From JBMNFB01 sp050949085 (GTDB lineage Bacteria; Bacillota; UBA994; UBA5500): a stretch of 64,000 nt of DNA. Below, piece by piece: positions 8,266-17,109 of the stretch (position 1 is the first letter of the stretch; every line of letters begins with the position of its first letter). The notes beneath the pieces are model-generated. The model was not told the origin of the DNA. It did not search any database and saw nothing but the letters and a program-made list of their open reading frames with translations. Location of the stretch: contig JBMNFB010000001.1 of assembly GCA_050949085.1 (NCBI GenBank), forward strand, positions 1,178,001 to 1,242,000. The letters run 5' to 3'. The position numbers and the translations under genes are program-made.

Positions 8266-9672
8266 ATGGTCTTTAGCAGTCTCACTTTTCTCTATGTATT
8301 CCTGCCGCTGACACTGCTCAGCTATTTCATCGCTCCCCGCTTTCTCAAGAACACCGTCCTGCTGGTAGCCAGCCTCATCTTCTATGCCTGGGGAGAGCCG
8401 ATCTACATCCTGATCATGCTCTTCTCTTCTCTCGTTGACTACAGCCACGGCAGGCTGATCGAGAAGTTCCGCTGCCATCGGCTGCTCCCGAAGTTATTCC
8501 TCTGGTCATCGATCTGCATCAACCTGGGACTGCTCGGCTTCTTCAAGTACAGCGACTTCTTTCTGGCAAATCTGAACATCCTGCTCGGGAGCAACCTGCG
8601 CTCGCCGGGGCTGCCGCTGCCCATCGGCATCTCGTTCTATACCTTTCAGACCATGTCCTATACCATCGATGTCTACCGGAACAGCGTCCCAGTGCAACGT
8701 AATCTGATCAATTTCGCGACCTATGTCACCCTTTTCCCGCAGCTGATCGCCGGTCCCATCGTGCGTTACAGCGACGTCAGCCGGGAGATCGACCGGCGGG
8801 AAGTCACCCTGGAGGGATTCGCCTCAGGCAGCTGGCGCTTTGGCATCGGCCTGGGCAAGAAGGTGCTCTTCGCTAACAGCATCGGGCTGCTCTGGGATCA
8901 GATCAAGCCGTTGTCAGGCTGGTCAGTGGCTACTGCCTGGCTGGGCGTTCTGGCCTTCGGCCTGCAGGTCTACTTCGACTTCAGCGGCTACTCGGACATG
9001 GCCAGCGGCATGGGCTGCATGCTGGGTTTCAACTTCCCGGAGAACTTCCGCCACCCCTATGTATCCCAGAGCATCAGCGAGTTCTGGCGACGCTGGCATA
9101 TGACGCTGGGCAGCTGGTTCCGGGACTATGTCTACTTCCCCCTGGGCGGCAGCCGCGTCAGCGGTCTGCGCTACTGGCGGAACCTCTGGCTGGTCTGGTT
9201 TCTGACCGGCTTCTGGCACGGCGCGGAATGGAATTTCATCCTCTGGGGGCTATACTTCGGCGGGCTGATCGCTCTGGAAAGGCTGGGGCTGGGGCGCTGG
9301 CTGCAGCGTCGCTGGGCGCCGCTGCGCCATGCCTACGTGCTCTTTTGCCTGGGCGTCGGCTGGGCGCTGTTTGCCGTCGATGATCTGACTCGACTGGGGC
9401 CCTATCTGCAGAGCTTGCTGGGGCTGAGACAGGGGGGGTGGCTGGATGCGACGTTTCTCTATCACCTGCGCAACAACGGCCTGCTCCTCATCATCCTGGT
9501 GCTGGGCGCAACCCCTTTGACCAGACGGCTGATCCGCCAGGCGAAGCTCAGCCCGCGGCTGGCACCCTGGCTACCCCGTCTGCAGCCGGCAGTCCTCAGC
9601 CTGCTCATCTGCCTGGTTACCGCCTGCCTCGTCAACGACACCTACAACCCGTTTCTCTATTTCCGCTTCTGA
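8266..9672 (+). CDS. MBOAT family O-acyltransferase, AlgI-like
   Basis: A polytopic membrane protein of 468 residues that transfers an acyl group, usually acetyl, across the membrane to an extracellular polymer. The conserved EFWRRWHMTLGSWFRDYVYFP segment with His278 and the invariant catalytic His318 in GFWHGAEWNFILWG identify the AlgI/DltB branch of MBOAT. ATG 8266 follows GAGGAG; an upstream in-frame extension has no hydrophobic start and no site. The DHHW partner follows after 11 bases, so the pair is surely co-translated. The acceptor may be a peptidoglycan-linked glycan, teichoic-acid-like polymer or capsule; the sequence does not decide. Confidence 0.93.
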   Translation: MVFSSLTFLYVFLPLTLLSYFIAPRFLKNTVLLVASLIFYAWGEPIYILIMLFSSLVDYSHGRLIEKFRCHRLLPKLFLWSSICINLGLLGFFKYSDFFLANLNILLGSNLRSPGLPLPIGISFYTFQTMSYTIDVYRNSVPVQRNLINFATYVTLFPQLIAGPIVRYSDVSREIDRREVTLEGFASGSWRFGIGLGKKVLFANSIGLLWDQIKPLSGWSVATAWLGVLAFGLQVYFDFSGYSDMASGMGCMLGFNFPENFRHPYVSQSISEFWRRWHMTLGSWFRDYVYFPLGGSRVSGLRYWRNLWLVWFLTGFWHGAEWNFILWGLYFGGLIALERLGLGRWLQRRWAPLRHAYVLFCLGVGWALFAVDDLTRLGPYLQSLLGLRQGGWLDATFLYHLRNNGLLLIILVLGATPLTRRLIRQAKLSPRLAPWLPRLQPAVLSLLICLVTACLVNDTYNPFLYFRF

Positions 9673-9683
9673 GGTGATGCTAG

Positions 9684-10769
9684 ATGCGCGCAAGCCGCTG
9701 GTTGCTGGTCATAGCCTTCTGCCTGCTGTTGCTGGCTCCAGGTGTACTCCATGCCCTGCTGCCTGACGCTGCCTTCTCGGCCAGCGAGAATCGCCTGCTG
9801 GCCGGCTTCCCTCGCTTCAGCCAGAACAGCGTGTTCTCCGGGCGCTTCATGGAGGGATTCGAGGAGTATTTTGCCGATCAGTTCCCCTGGCGGGATGCCT
9901 TTGTCTGGCTGCGCACGAAGCTGGATCAGGCCCTGTTCCGCACGGAGAGCAACGGCGTCTATTTCGGTCGGGACGGCTATCTGTTTGGGCAGCTTGACAA
10001 CCAGGCGCAGCTGGCCGGCAACCTGCAACAGCTGGTGGGGCTCATGCAGCGGCTGCCGCCTGAGCTGGTGGTGAGTTTCCTGGCGGTGCCGACCTCGGCT
10101 GCCGTTCACGCCGAGCGGCTGCCAAAACATGCCCCAGCTGCTGACCAGGCGCAGATCCTGCAGGAGATCCGGCAACAGCTACCCAGCCGGGTGCGATGCC
10201 CTGATCTGCTGCAACTGCTCTCCCAGCACGCCGCTGAGTATATCTACTATCGCACCGATCACCACTGGACGACGCTGGGGGCGTTCTACGCCTACCAGGC
10301 TCTGTTCGCGGGTGCGCTGTCCCAGGAGGAGTTCACCCGGGAGACGGTCAGAGAGAACTTCTACGGCACTTACTTCTACCGGGTGCTGGACCGCCGATTC
10401 GGCCCTGACTCCATCGTTCTCTGGCACCCTGTGCAGCCGCGGGAATACCAGATCACCCTGCCCGACGCGGGAGGGGGCGAAATTCCCCTCTACGACTACA
10501 GCAAGCTGGAGACGAACGACAAGTATGCTGTCTTCCTGGGAGGCAACCATGCGCTGGCCATCCTCAGAACCAGCAGCAATACTGGCCGTCAGCTGCTGCT
10601 GGTCAAGGATTCGTATGCCAACTGCCTGATCCCTTTTCTGGCCAATCACTTTGATACCATCCACATCGTCGACCCGCGCTTCTTCCCTCAGGATCTGGCC
10701 GAGTACGCAGCGAGGGCGCAGGTGGATGAGGTGCTCTTTGTCTATGGCCTGGCGTCCTTGACTGACTGA
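9684..10769 (+). CDS. DHHW family protein, AlgJ/AlgX-like partner of MBOAT
   Basis: An exported protein of 361 residues with one N-terminal membrane segment or uncleaved signal (residues 5-26) and an SGNH-like hydrolase domain. The family signature DHHW is at residues 192-195 (TDHHWTTLGAF), with GGNHALAIL and KDSYANCLIPF near the C-terminus as in AlgJ/AlgX. Such proteins complete acyl transfer to the polymer outside the cell, receiving the acyl group from the MBOAT protein. It follows the MBOAT gene by 11 bases. The last 28 bases overlap the 3' end of the opposing HAD gene, so the two transcripts are antisense to one another there. Confidence 0.9.
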   Translation: MRASRWLLVIAFCLLLLAPGVLHALLPDAAFSASENRLLAGFPRFSQNSVFSGRFMEGFEEYFADQFPWRDAFVWLRTKLDQALFRTESNGVYFGRDGYLFGQLDNQAQLAGNLQQLVGLMQRLPPELVVSFLAVPTSAAVHAERLPKHAPAADQAQILQEIRQQLPSRVRCPDLLQLLSQHAAEYIYYRTDHHWTTLGAFYAYQALFAGALSQEEFTRETVRENFYGTYFYRVLDRRFGPDSIVLWHPVQPREYQITLPDAGGGEIPLYDYSKLETNDKYAVFLGGNHALAILRTSSNTGRQLLLVKDSYANCLIPFLANHFDTIHIVDPRFFPQDLAEYAARAQVDEVLFVYGLASLTD

Positions 10770-11476
10770 TGCTGCCGGCGGAACCAGGCGAGCGTGCTGG
10801 CATAATCGCCGTGGAACAGGCACCCATCCCAGGAACGCTGGCGGCGGTTGATCAGGTGGTTGTCGATAATCACCACCGAAATGCCAACGGCAGAGGCAGC
10901 CAGGTCCTCTTCCAGATCATTGCCGAAGTGCAGGCAGTCCTCCGGCCTGGCCCCCAGCCGCTCCAGCAGCTCGGCGTAGTAGGCCGGATGGGGTTTGCAG
11001 TGGCAGGAGTTCTCGTAGCTGGAGATATGCTCCCAGGGCAGATCATCCAGCTTCGCCCACACCAGCCGCTGCAGGACCGCCTCTCTGGGAAAAACGGGAT
11101 TGGTGGCGACCACAATCCGATAACCTTGCCGCAACGCCTCGTCCACCAGCTGGCGCGCCAGCGGCTCTGGCTGTACCAGTTCACCGAGGCGGGGAAACTG
11201 CTCTCGATAGAACTGGTCGAAGCGGGGGAGCATCTCCTCTGCGCTGCGGCCGATCTTGGGCAGAAAATCGGCCATGAACTTGTCCTGATTGGTTACCCCA
11301 GGCGAGGAGTCGCCAATCGTCACATAGGTAGAGGCCATCACCTGCTGCACGAAGGACGGCGGATCAAAGCCATCGGCAAAGCTGGCTCCCAGCAGGCGCA
11401 GGTAGTGTTTCAGGAATGTATCGGTGTCGATGGGCAGTAGCGTTCCATCCAGATCAAACAGTGCATAGCGAGCCAT
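10742..11476 (-). CDS. HAD superfamily hydrolase
   Basis: A phosphatase-like protein of 244 residues. Motif I DLDGT carries the nucleophile Asp8 and general acid Asp10, motif II is VATNP, motif III lysine lies in HCKPHPAYY, and motif IV is HFGNDLEED. The large helical cap between motif I and II places it with the GS1/phosphoglycolate-type subfamily; the substrate is unknown. ATG 11476 follows GGAGGG. It lies 32 bases downstream of the LTA-synthase-like gene and is likely in the same transcript. A role in recycling a phosphorylated envelope intermediate is only a guess. Confidence 0.87.
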   Translation of the reverse strand: MARYALFDLDGTLLPIDTDTFLKHYLRLLGASFADGFDPPSFVQQVMASTYVTIGDSSPGVTNQDKFMADFLPKIGRSAEEMLPRFDQFYREQFPRLGELVQPEPLARQLVDEALRQGYRIVVATNPVFPREAVLQRLVWAKLDDLPWEHISSYENSCHCKPHPAYYAELLERLGARPEDCLHFGNDLEEDLAASAVGISVVIIDNHLINRRQRSWDGCLFHGDYASTLAWFRRQHQSVKDARP

Positions 11477-11508
11477 ATTTCCCTCCAGTTTAGTCCTCTC
11501 GATTCTAG

Positions 11509-13332
11509 CTAGGGCCTCAGCTCCGCCGACCCTACCAGATCGTTATTCAGAATCCAGGCGGACAGATCCCACTCCAGGGCGGCCCGGCGACTCTTTTGCC
11601 GGTAGGGCGCTATATCCACCGGCTCTCCATTGTCCAGGCGCCAGGCCCGACTATTCTCGAACCGCCCATCCCTCGCCATCTCCAACATCACTTCGTTGTC
11701 CACAAACGAGCCCTTCTCCAGAGAGAGGATCTTCAGCGCCACGAAGCCTTCGGCGGCGTTGAGCAGATCCTGCCCGGCCAGGACGCAGTGTGGGTCTGGC
11801 TCCAGGCCCAGCAGATTCAGCATCGTCGGGAAGAAGTCGATCTGGCCACCGGTGGTTCCTACCTCCCGGGTGACGCCGCTTCCCGGGATGTGAATCAGCA
11901 GCGGCACGCGCAGCATTTCGTCATAGCCATATTCGCGCCCCAGCAACTGGCTGGTCTGCTGGTTCATGTCCGGGTCGTCCACCCGCATCGCAAAATGGTC
12001 CCCGTAGATGGCGATCAGCGAGTTGTCATAGAGCCCCTGGCTCTTCAGCTGATCCAGAAACCAGCCGAGACAGTAGTCCACGTAATACACATGCTGCAGG
12101 TGGCGACCGAGGACTGTGCCCTGGAGGTCCTCCGGCAGCTCTAACCCGACAAACCCTTCCAGTTCCGGCCAGGGGTAGTGGTTGGTGAGCGTGATCAGGA
12201 AGGCATAAAACGGCTGCGGGAGGCTCTCCAGCCGCTCGCTCACCTGACGAAAGAACGAAGCGTCGCTCAGCCCCATGCCGATGACCTCATCGATCTCCAG
12301 CTCTCGCCCACTGACAAATTCCGCTAACCCTTGCTCGGGATAGATGTTCTGCCGATTCCAGAAGTCAGGTTCGTAACCATGAAAGGCAATAGTCTGATAC
12401 CCTGCCGCCTGCAGAACGCCGGGCAGCGTATAGAACTTCTTCCCCTGATAGCGGGAATAGGAAGCCATGTCCAGCGATGGGTAGAGCGAGTTGTGGCTGG
12501 AGAACTCGGCATCGGACGTAGCACCTACCGAGGTTACCTGGTAATAGCGGCTGAAGTAGAAGCTCTCCTCAGCGATCAGGCGGTTCATCACCGGCGTGAT
12601 CTCCTGGCCAGCGACAGTCCGCTGCAGGACGAAGTTCTGCAGCGATTCCATCTGGATCACGATCACGTTGCGGCCGGCCGCCAGACCCCGATACTGCGTT
12701 CCTCTGGTATGCCTGGCCTGCTCCTTCTCCAGCAGCAACTGGCCAAGATCATGCCCGATGGCAGCGGGGCGCATGAGATCAACAGTATCCCTGATGTGGT
12801 AGGGCAACGCTCCCAGCGTGGACAGGACCTGCGGTTTGGCCATGGCCAGAGTGCTGGAAACCGGGAGCAGCGCTGTCAACAGCAGGGCTATCCCAGCCCG
12901 ACGCCGTCCCCACCCGAAATCGAGCCGGGAACGCAGGCGGGGGTAGCGCCAGCCCAGCCAGATGACTACAGGGAGGTCCAGCCAGAACCAGGCATCGGCC
13001 CAGCTGAACAGGTCAGCAATGCTATCCATCACCCCTCCTGTCTGGCCAAGAAGAGTGACCGCCTGGACCGGCACCACCGTACAGAAGAAGCGGCTGTAGA
13101 GCAGGTCAGCAAAGGCGACGAAAGCCAGCAGGCCATGCAGGCCCAGGGTAGTCGGCCAATACCAGCGATTTGGCAAGAGATGGCAGGACAAATAAAGAAT
13201 GAGGAGGAAGGGCGCCGTTCCCAGCAGGAAATACACTGGGTTCAGCAGCTCCAGAGAGTCCTGCAGGCGAGCATACTTGGCTAGTGTCAGGGCAAACAGC
13301 CCGGCGGTCATCGCTAGACCGGGGCGCTTCAT
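11509..13332 (-). CDS. LTA synthase family sulfatase-type transferase
   Basis: A membrane protein of 607 residues: five or so N-terminal helices (to about residue 165), then a large extracellular alkaline-phosphatase/sulfatase domain. Metal and catalytic residues of LtaS are visible: Glu229 in IQMES, the threonine nucleophile Thr272 in SVGATSDAEF, the TNHYPW motif and YGDHFAMR. LtaS-type enzymes move glycerol-phosphate from phosphatidylglycerol onto a growing polymer; related proteins transfer phosphoethanolamine or phosphoglycerol to other glycans. ATG 13332 follows GGGGGAGGATG. Together with the HAD gene and the opposing acylation operon it forms an envelope-decoration region. Confidence 0.88.
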   Translation of the reverse strand: MKRPGLAMTAGLFALTLAKYARLQDSLELLNPVYFLLGTAPFLLILYLSCHLLPNRWYWPTTLGLHGLLAFVAFADLLYSRFFCTVVPVQAVTLLGQTGGVMDSIADLFSWADAWFWLDLPVVIWLGWRYPRLRSRLDFGWGRRRAGIALLLTALLPVSSTLAMAKPQVLSTLGALPYHIRDTVDLMRPAAIGHDLGQLLLEKEQARHTRGTQYRGLAAGRNVIVIQMESLQNFVLQRTVAGQEITPVMNRLIAEESFYFSRYYQVTSVGATSDAEFSSHNSLYPSLDMASYSRYQGKKFYTLPGVLQAAGYQTIAFHGYEPDFWNRQNIYPEQGLAEFVSGRELEIDEVIGMGLSDASFFRQVSERLESLPQPFYAFLITLTNHYPWPELEGFVGLELPEDLQGTVLGRHLQHVYYVDYCLGWFLDQLKSQGLYDNSLIAIYGDHFAMRVDDPDMNQQTSQLLGREYGYDEMLRVPLLIHIPGSGVTREVGTTGGQIDFFPTMLNLLGLEPDPHCVLAGQDLLNAAEGFVALKILSLEKGSFVDNEVMLEMARDGRFENSRAWRLDNGEPVDIAPYRQKSRRAALEWDLSAWILNNDLVGSAELRP

Positions 13333-13450
13333 CAGGTATCATCCTCCCCCAGCTGGATCAGTCTCTGAGCAAGCAGAACGAGGCCGCCCGCTGGACAGGA
13401 TGCCAGTGTGCGACCTCGTCACATCAGCTTAACCAGCGAAACCGGCGGCG

Positions 13451-13828
13451 CTACTCGATGGCAGCGATAGCTTCGATCTCGACTTTGGCTCCCTTAGGCA
13501 GAGCGACCACCTGAAACGCGGCGCGGGCCGGGAATGGAGCTGGAACGTACTGCGCGTAAACCTCATTCATTGCCCCGAATTCGGCGATGTCGGTCAGAAA
13601 GACTGTCGTCTTCACCAGGTTGGAGAGGTCGGCGCCTGCGGCCTTCAGCACCTGCCGCATGTTTTCAAAAACCTGCCTGGTCTGCCCGGCGATATCCTCA
13701 GGCATTTCGCCAGTCTTAGGGTCGATGGGCAAGGTGCCGGAGACAAAGAGGAAGTTTCCGCTGCGAACGATCTGGGAATAAGGGCCGATAGCAGCCGGCG
13801 CTTCGTTACTGACAAAGACTTGTTTCAT
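13451..13828 (-). CDS. ridA: RidA family enamine/imine deaminase
   Basis: A protein of 125 residues of the RidA/YjgF family, trimeric enzymes that hydrolyse reactive 2-aminoacrylate and related imines made by PLP enzymes. The conserved GPYSQ start region, SGTLPIDPKTG, and the catalytic-arginine segment PARAAFQV are present, and the length is typical. ATG 13828 is chosen over an adjacent TTG because GGAGGG is 8 bases upstream. It lies 65 bases past feoB on the same strand and may be the last gene of that transcript. Confidence 0.92.
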   Translation of the reverse strand: MKQVFVSNEAPAAIGPYSQIVRSGNFLFVSGTLPIDPKTGEMPEDIAGQTRQVFENMRQVLKAAGADLSNLVKTTVFLTDIAEFGAMNEVYAQYVPAPFPARAAFQVVALPKGAKVEIEAIAAIE

Positions 13829-13893
13829 CAATGGATCCCTCCGCTTTTTGCTCTAATAGTAACACTGAACCCGCGTACAGGCAATAACAAGCA

Positions 13894-16020
13894 TCAGGCC
13901 AGCGCCAGCAAGTTTGCCAACTGGGTGATCAGGAAGCAGAGGGTGGCACCCACCAGCGTCGGTATCAGGCCCGCCAGGAGCGTCCATTTCCAGCTCTGGG
14001 TCTCCTGGCGAATTGTCAGCAGGGTCGTCCCGCAGGGCCAGTGGCTAAGGGAGAAGATCATGGTACAGACAGCCGTCAGCCAGGTCCAGCCGTTTTGCAC
14101 CAAAACATCCCGCAATGCCGCCAGGCTCTGCAGTTCCAGCAGGCTCCCGCTGCGCAGGTAGCTCATGATGATCAGCGGGATGACGATTTCATTGGCGGGC
14201 AGGCCAAGAATAAAGGCCAGAAGGATATGGCCATCCAGCCCGATCAGTTGAGCCACCGGCTGCAGGAGGTTGGCGCTATGCTCCAGAACGCTGAGCTCGC
14301 CCACGGTCAGGTTGGCCATCAGCCAGATCACAGCGCCAGCCGGGGCGGCGACGCTGACTGCCCGCCCCAGCACAAAGAGGGTGCGATCCAGCAATGAACG
14401 GACCAGGATCCGCCCTACCTGCGGCCGCCGGTAGGGCGGCAACTCCAGCGTAAAGGATGAGGGAAGACCTTTGAGCAATGTCCGGGAGAGCAGCCGGGAG
14501 ACCAGCAGGGTGAGCAACACGCCGAGAACTACCACAGCGAGTACCGACAGAGCGGCCAGGATTGACCGCCAGGCACCTGCCATCCCGGCAGCAATGAAGA
14601 TCATCGAGAGAGCGATCAAAGTTGGGAATCGGCCGTTGCAGGGGACGAAGTTATTGGTGAGAATAGCGATCAATCGCTCCCGCGGTGAATCGATGATGCG
14701 GCAGCCGATCACGCCTGCCGCGTTGCAGCCGAACCCCATGCACATCGTCAGCGCCTGCTTGCCGTGGGCAGACGCCCGGCGAAAGAAGCTGTCCAGGTTA
14801 AAAGCTACGCGCGGCAAATAACCGAGGTCCTCCAGCACGGTAAACAGGGGGAAGAAGATAGCCATCGGCGGCAGCATCACCGCAACCACCCAGGCCAGCG
14901 TGCGGTAGACACCTTCCACCAGCAGGCCCTGCAGCCAGGCGGGCCAGGCCAGCAAAGCAAGGCCCCGAGCCAGCCAGCCCTCTACCCGGAAGAGGACGGC
15001 GGCCAGAAGACCCGAAGGATAATTGGCACCGACGATGGTGATCCAGTAGACGAGACTCAGCAGCCCGAGCATAATCGGGATCCCCCAGCGGCGCGAGGTG
15101 ACGACCTGATCGATGCGGCGATCCCAGGCATCATGGGCGGCATTGTTGAAGGTGACACACTGCCCCGCGATTTCCTCGGCTCGCCGGACGAGGCTGGTGA
15201 CTATCTCATCCCGCAGCGCCTCGCCATCCAGCCCGTGATCCAGGAGGAGGGACCTCGCCTGTTCCAGCTCTGGCCCGTCAGCCAGATCGCTGCCGAAATG
15301 GGCCGCCAGCGCAGCCGACAGAGAGTCGTCTCCCTCCAGCAGGCGCAGCGCCGTCCAGCGGGCCGCAGTCAGCCGCTCGACGAGCGGCTCCAGGATGCCG
15401 ACGGCCTGCTCCACCGAGGCGCGGTAGGTGACGCGGAGCGGTCGGGGCTGCGCCTGTCCGCTGGCGACGGCCAGGATCGCCGCCTGCAGCTCGATCAGGC
15501 CCTCACCATCCCGGGCGTTAGTGCCCACCACTGGGACGCCCAGCAGCCTGGAGAGCAGGGTCAGATCCACCTCGATCTCCTTGCGGCGTGCTTCATCCAG
15601 CAGATTGACACAGACGACAACGCGCTCAGTGAGCTCCAGCACCTGCAAGACCAGATTGAGATTGCGCTCCAGGTTGGTGGCGTCGGTGACGACAACGGTG
15701 GCCTCCGGCTGCCCAAAACAGATGAAGTCCCTGGCGACTTCCTCCTCCACCGAGTTAGACAGAATGGAATAGGTGCCAGGCAGGTCGATCAGCACAAAGT
15801 TGCGGCCGGCGTAGCTGTAGCGCCCCTGGGCATTGCTCACCGTCTTGCCTGGCCAGTTGCCAGTATGCTGGCGCAGCCCGGTCAGACTGTTAAAAACTGT
15901 ACTCTTGCCTGTGTTCGGATTCCCGGCCAGAGCAATGACGAGATCGTCAGGCGAGTCGGTCTGCACCGCGAGTTTCTGGAGCAGTACGCCTGGCCCGGTA
16001 GATTGAGTGGTGAGTCCCAT
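13894..16020 (-). CDS. feoB: Ferrous iron transporter FeoB
   Basis: Iron(II) importer of 708 residues. The N-terminal cytosolic G domain has G1 GNPNTGKST (residues 33-41), the TGNWPGKTV switch, G3 DLPG (79-82) and an NLLD G4 motif (139-142), followed by the GDI helical domain. The C-terminal half holds the paired Gate domains with characteristic stretches CMGFGCNAAGVIGCR and LPANEIVIPLIIM. Length is normal. The gene follows feoA by 30 bases in the order feoA-feoB. Regulation by the divergent MntR-type regulator is likely; an inverted repeat lies in the shared intergenic region. Confidence 0.96.
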   Translation of the reverse strand: MGLTTQSTGPGVLLQKLAVQTDSPDDLVIALAGNPNTGKSTVFNSLTGLRQHTGNWPGKTVSNAQGRYSYAGRNFVLIDLPGTYSILSNSVEEEVARDFICFGQPEATVVVTDATNLERNLNLVLQVLELTERVVVCVNLLDEARRKEIEVDLTLLSRLLGVPVVGTNARDGEGLIELQAAILAVASGQAQPRPLRVTYRASVEQAVGILEPLVERLTAARWTALRLLEGDDSLSAALAAHFGSDLADGPELEQARSLLLDHGLDGEALRDEIVTSLVRRAEEIAGQCVTFNNAAHDAWDRRIDQVVTSRRWGIPIMLGLLSLVYWITIVGANYPSGLLAAVLFRVEGWLARGLALLAWPAWLQGLLVEGVYRTLAWVVAVMLPPMAIFFPLFTVLEDLGYLPRVAFNLDSFFRRASAHGKQALTMCMGFGCNAAGVIGCRIIDSPRERLIAILTNNFVPCNGRFPTLIALSMIFIAAGMAGAWRSILAALSVLAVVVLGVLLTLLVSRLLSRTLLKGLPSSFTLELPPYRRPQVGRILVRSLLDRTLFVLGRAVSVAAPAGAVIWLMANLTVGELSVLEHSANLLQPVAQLIGLDGHILLAFILGLPANEIVIPLIIMSYLRSGSLLELQSLAALRDVLVQNGWTWLTAVCTMIFSLSHWPCGTTLLTIRQETQSWKWTLLAGLIPTLVGATLCFLITQLANLLALA

Positions 16021-16050
16021 CGCGCCTCCCCTCCCCTGCTTCGTCTCGGG

Positions 16051-16296
16051 TCATTCGCTACAGACCTCGATCATGATCTGCCTGGCTTCGTCGGCCCGCA
16101 GGGCGATGACGGCCCCTCTGATCTGGTAGGCAACCGGATCCCCTGCAGGACTCTTCAGCAGGGCGCTGACCCTCGTCGCCTCGATCAATCCCAGATCCAG
16201 CATCCGCCGCCGCTGGCGGCTGGACATCAAGAGCTCCCTGACCAGACCGCTCTGACCAATGGGTAGCTGATGCAGGGGGACAATGTTTCCGTCCAC
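16051..16296 (-). CDS. feoA: Ferrous iron transport protein FeoA
   Basis: An 81-residue SH3-like cytosolic protein that assists FeoB. The LPIGQSGLVREL start, RRRMLDLGLIEATRV and DPVAYQIRGAVIALRADEA pattern are typical of FeoA. GTG 16296 follows GGGAGGGG. It is the first gene of the feo unit and diverges from the regulator gene at 16458. Confidence 0.93.
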   Translation of the reverse strand: MDGNIVPLHQLPIGQSGLVRELLMSSRQRRRMLDLGLIEATRVSALLKSPAGDPVAYQIRGAVIALRADEARQIMIEVCSE

Positions 16297-16340
16297 TCCA
16301 ACCCCTCCCCTTCAGTGCTAAGCGCATCCCAGAGCTGAAT

Positions 16341-16360
16341 AAGTTAGCGGTGGGTAACTT
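16341..16360. promoter_or_regulatory. Putative metal-regulator operator between feoA and mntR-like gene
   Basis: AAGTTA (16341-16346) and TAACTT (16355-16360) form a perfect inverted repeat with 8 bases between, in the 161-base region shared by the two divergent transcripts. DtxR-family dimers bind such partly palindromic sites, so it could let the regulator control both itself and feoAB. A TTGACG hexamer at 16366-16371 abuts it on the plus strand. The site does not match the classical MntR or DtxR consensus exactly. Confidence 0.45.
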
Positions 16361-16457
16361 CCTGTTTGACGACAATATATGGGGCAGGGCTAAAAAGTGT
16401 TCGTAGCTGGAGGGCAGGAGTTGTGCTACTGCGGGCCAGTCTGGAGGAGGAGAGGTT

Positions 16458-16955
16458 ATGCCGAAATCAGGCGGCAGAGAGTTCAGGACAGTGCGGGGTT
16501 ATCAGCTGCTGCGGCAGGCCAGCCGCCCCCTGACGCCCAGCATGGAGGACTATCTGGAGATGCTCTACCGTTGTCACCTGCAGGAGGGATATGCCCGGGT
16601 CAGCCAACTGGCTGACATGCTCAATGTTCAGGCGCCGTCAGTATCGCGGGTGATTCAGAAGCTACGGGAGCTCGGCTACGTGGATTACGAGAAGTATGGC
16701 GTCATCCGACTCACCGAGCAAGGCATCGCCAGCGGTCGCTATCTGCTGGCCAGACATGAGACGGTGGAGCAGTTTCTGCGCAATGTTGGGGCGGGGGACG
16801 CTGCCCTGGAGGAGACAGAACTGATGGAGCACCATCTCGGCCCTGGCACCGTCCGCCTCCTGGAAACGCTGAACCGCTACTGGGCCAGGTTTCCGGAGCG
16901 GCTCAGGGAATATGAGGAGTTCCGGCGAACCCACGGGAGGGAGCCGTCGGGGTAA
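16458..16955 (+). CDS. MntR/DtxR-type metal-dependent regulator
   Basis: A transcription factor of 165 residues: N-terminal winged helix (about 27-85) and a helical metal-binding and dimerisation domain, without a C-terminal SH3 domain, as in MntR. All six ligands of Bacillus subtilis MntR can be aligned: Asp31 and Glu34 (SMEDYLE), His100 (ARHETVEQFL), Glu121, Glu124 and His125 (ETELMEHH). This set favours manganese in MntR, yet the gene diverges from feoAB, an iron importer. About 24 extra N-terminal residues precede the usual start; ATG 16458 has a strong GGAGGAGGAGAGG site, so they look real. Confidence 0.88.
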   Translation: MPKSGGREFRTVRGYQLLRQASRPLTPSMEDYLEMLYRCHLQEGYARVSQLADMLNVQAPSVSRVIQKLRELGYVDYEKYGVIRLTEQGIASGRYLLARHETVEQFLRNVGAGDAALEETELMEHHLGPGTVRLLETLNRYWARFPERLREYEEFRRTHGREPSG

Positions 16956-17109
16956 GGGGCCGGCTTGCTGCTGCAGTTGTCTTAGTAGATGATGCACGAT
17001 GCGTCAGAGCGTGGGCGGACGGGCGTTTCCGCTCACCGCCACCTGGCTGGACATGCCCTCTCCCCCAACTGAGGGGCGCCGACCTGATGCGCGCCCTGAC
17101 CTGCATTCG

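Noticed and set aside
14764..16266. Long plus-strand open frame of about 500 codons
   Set aside because: It is exactly antisense to feoB and feoA, has no family signature and no ribosome binding site; the GC-rich third positions of feoB keep the opposite frame open.
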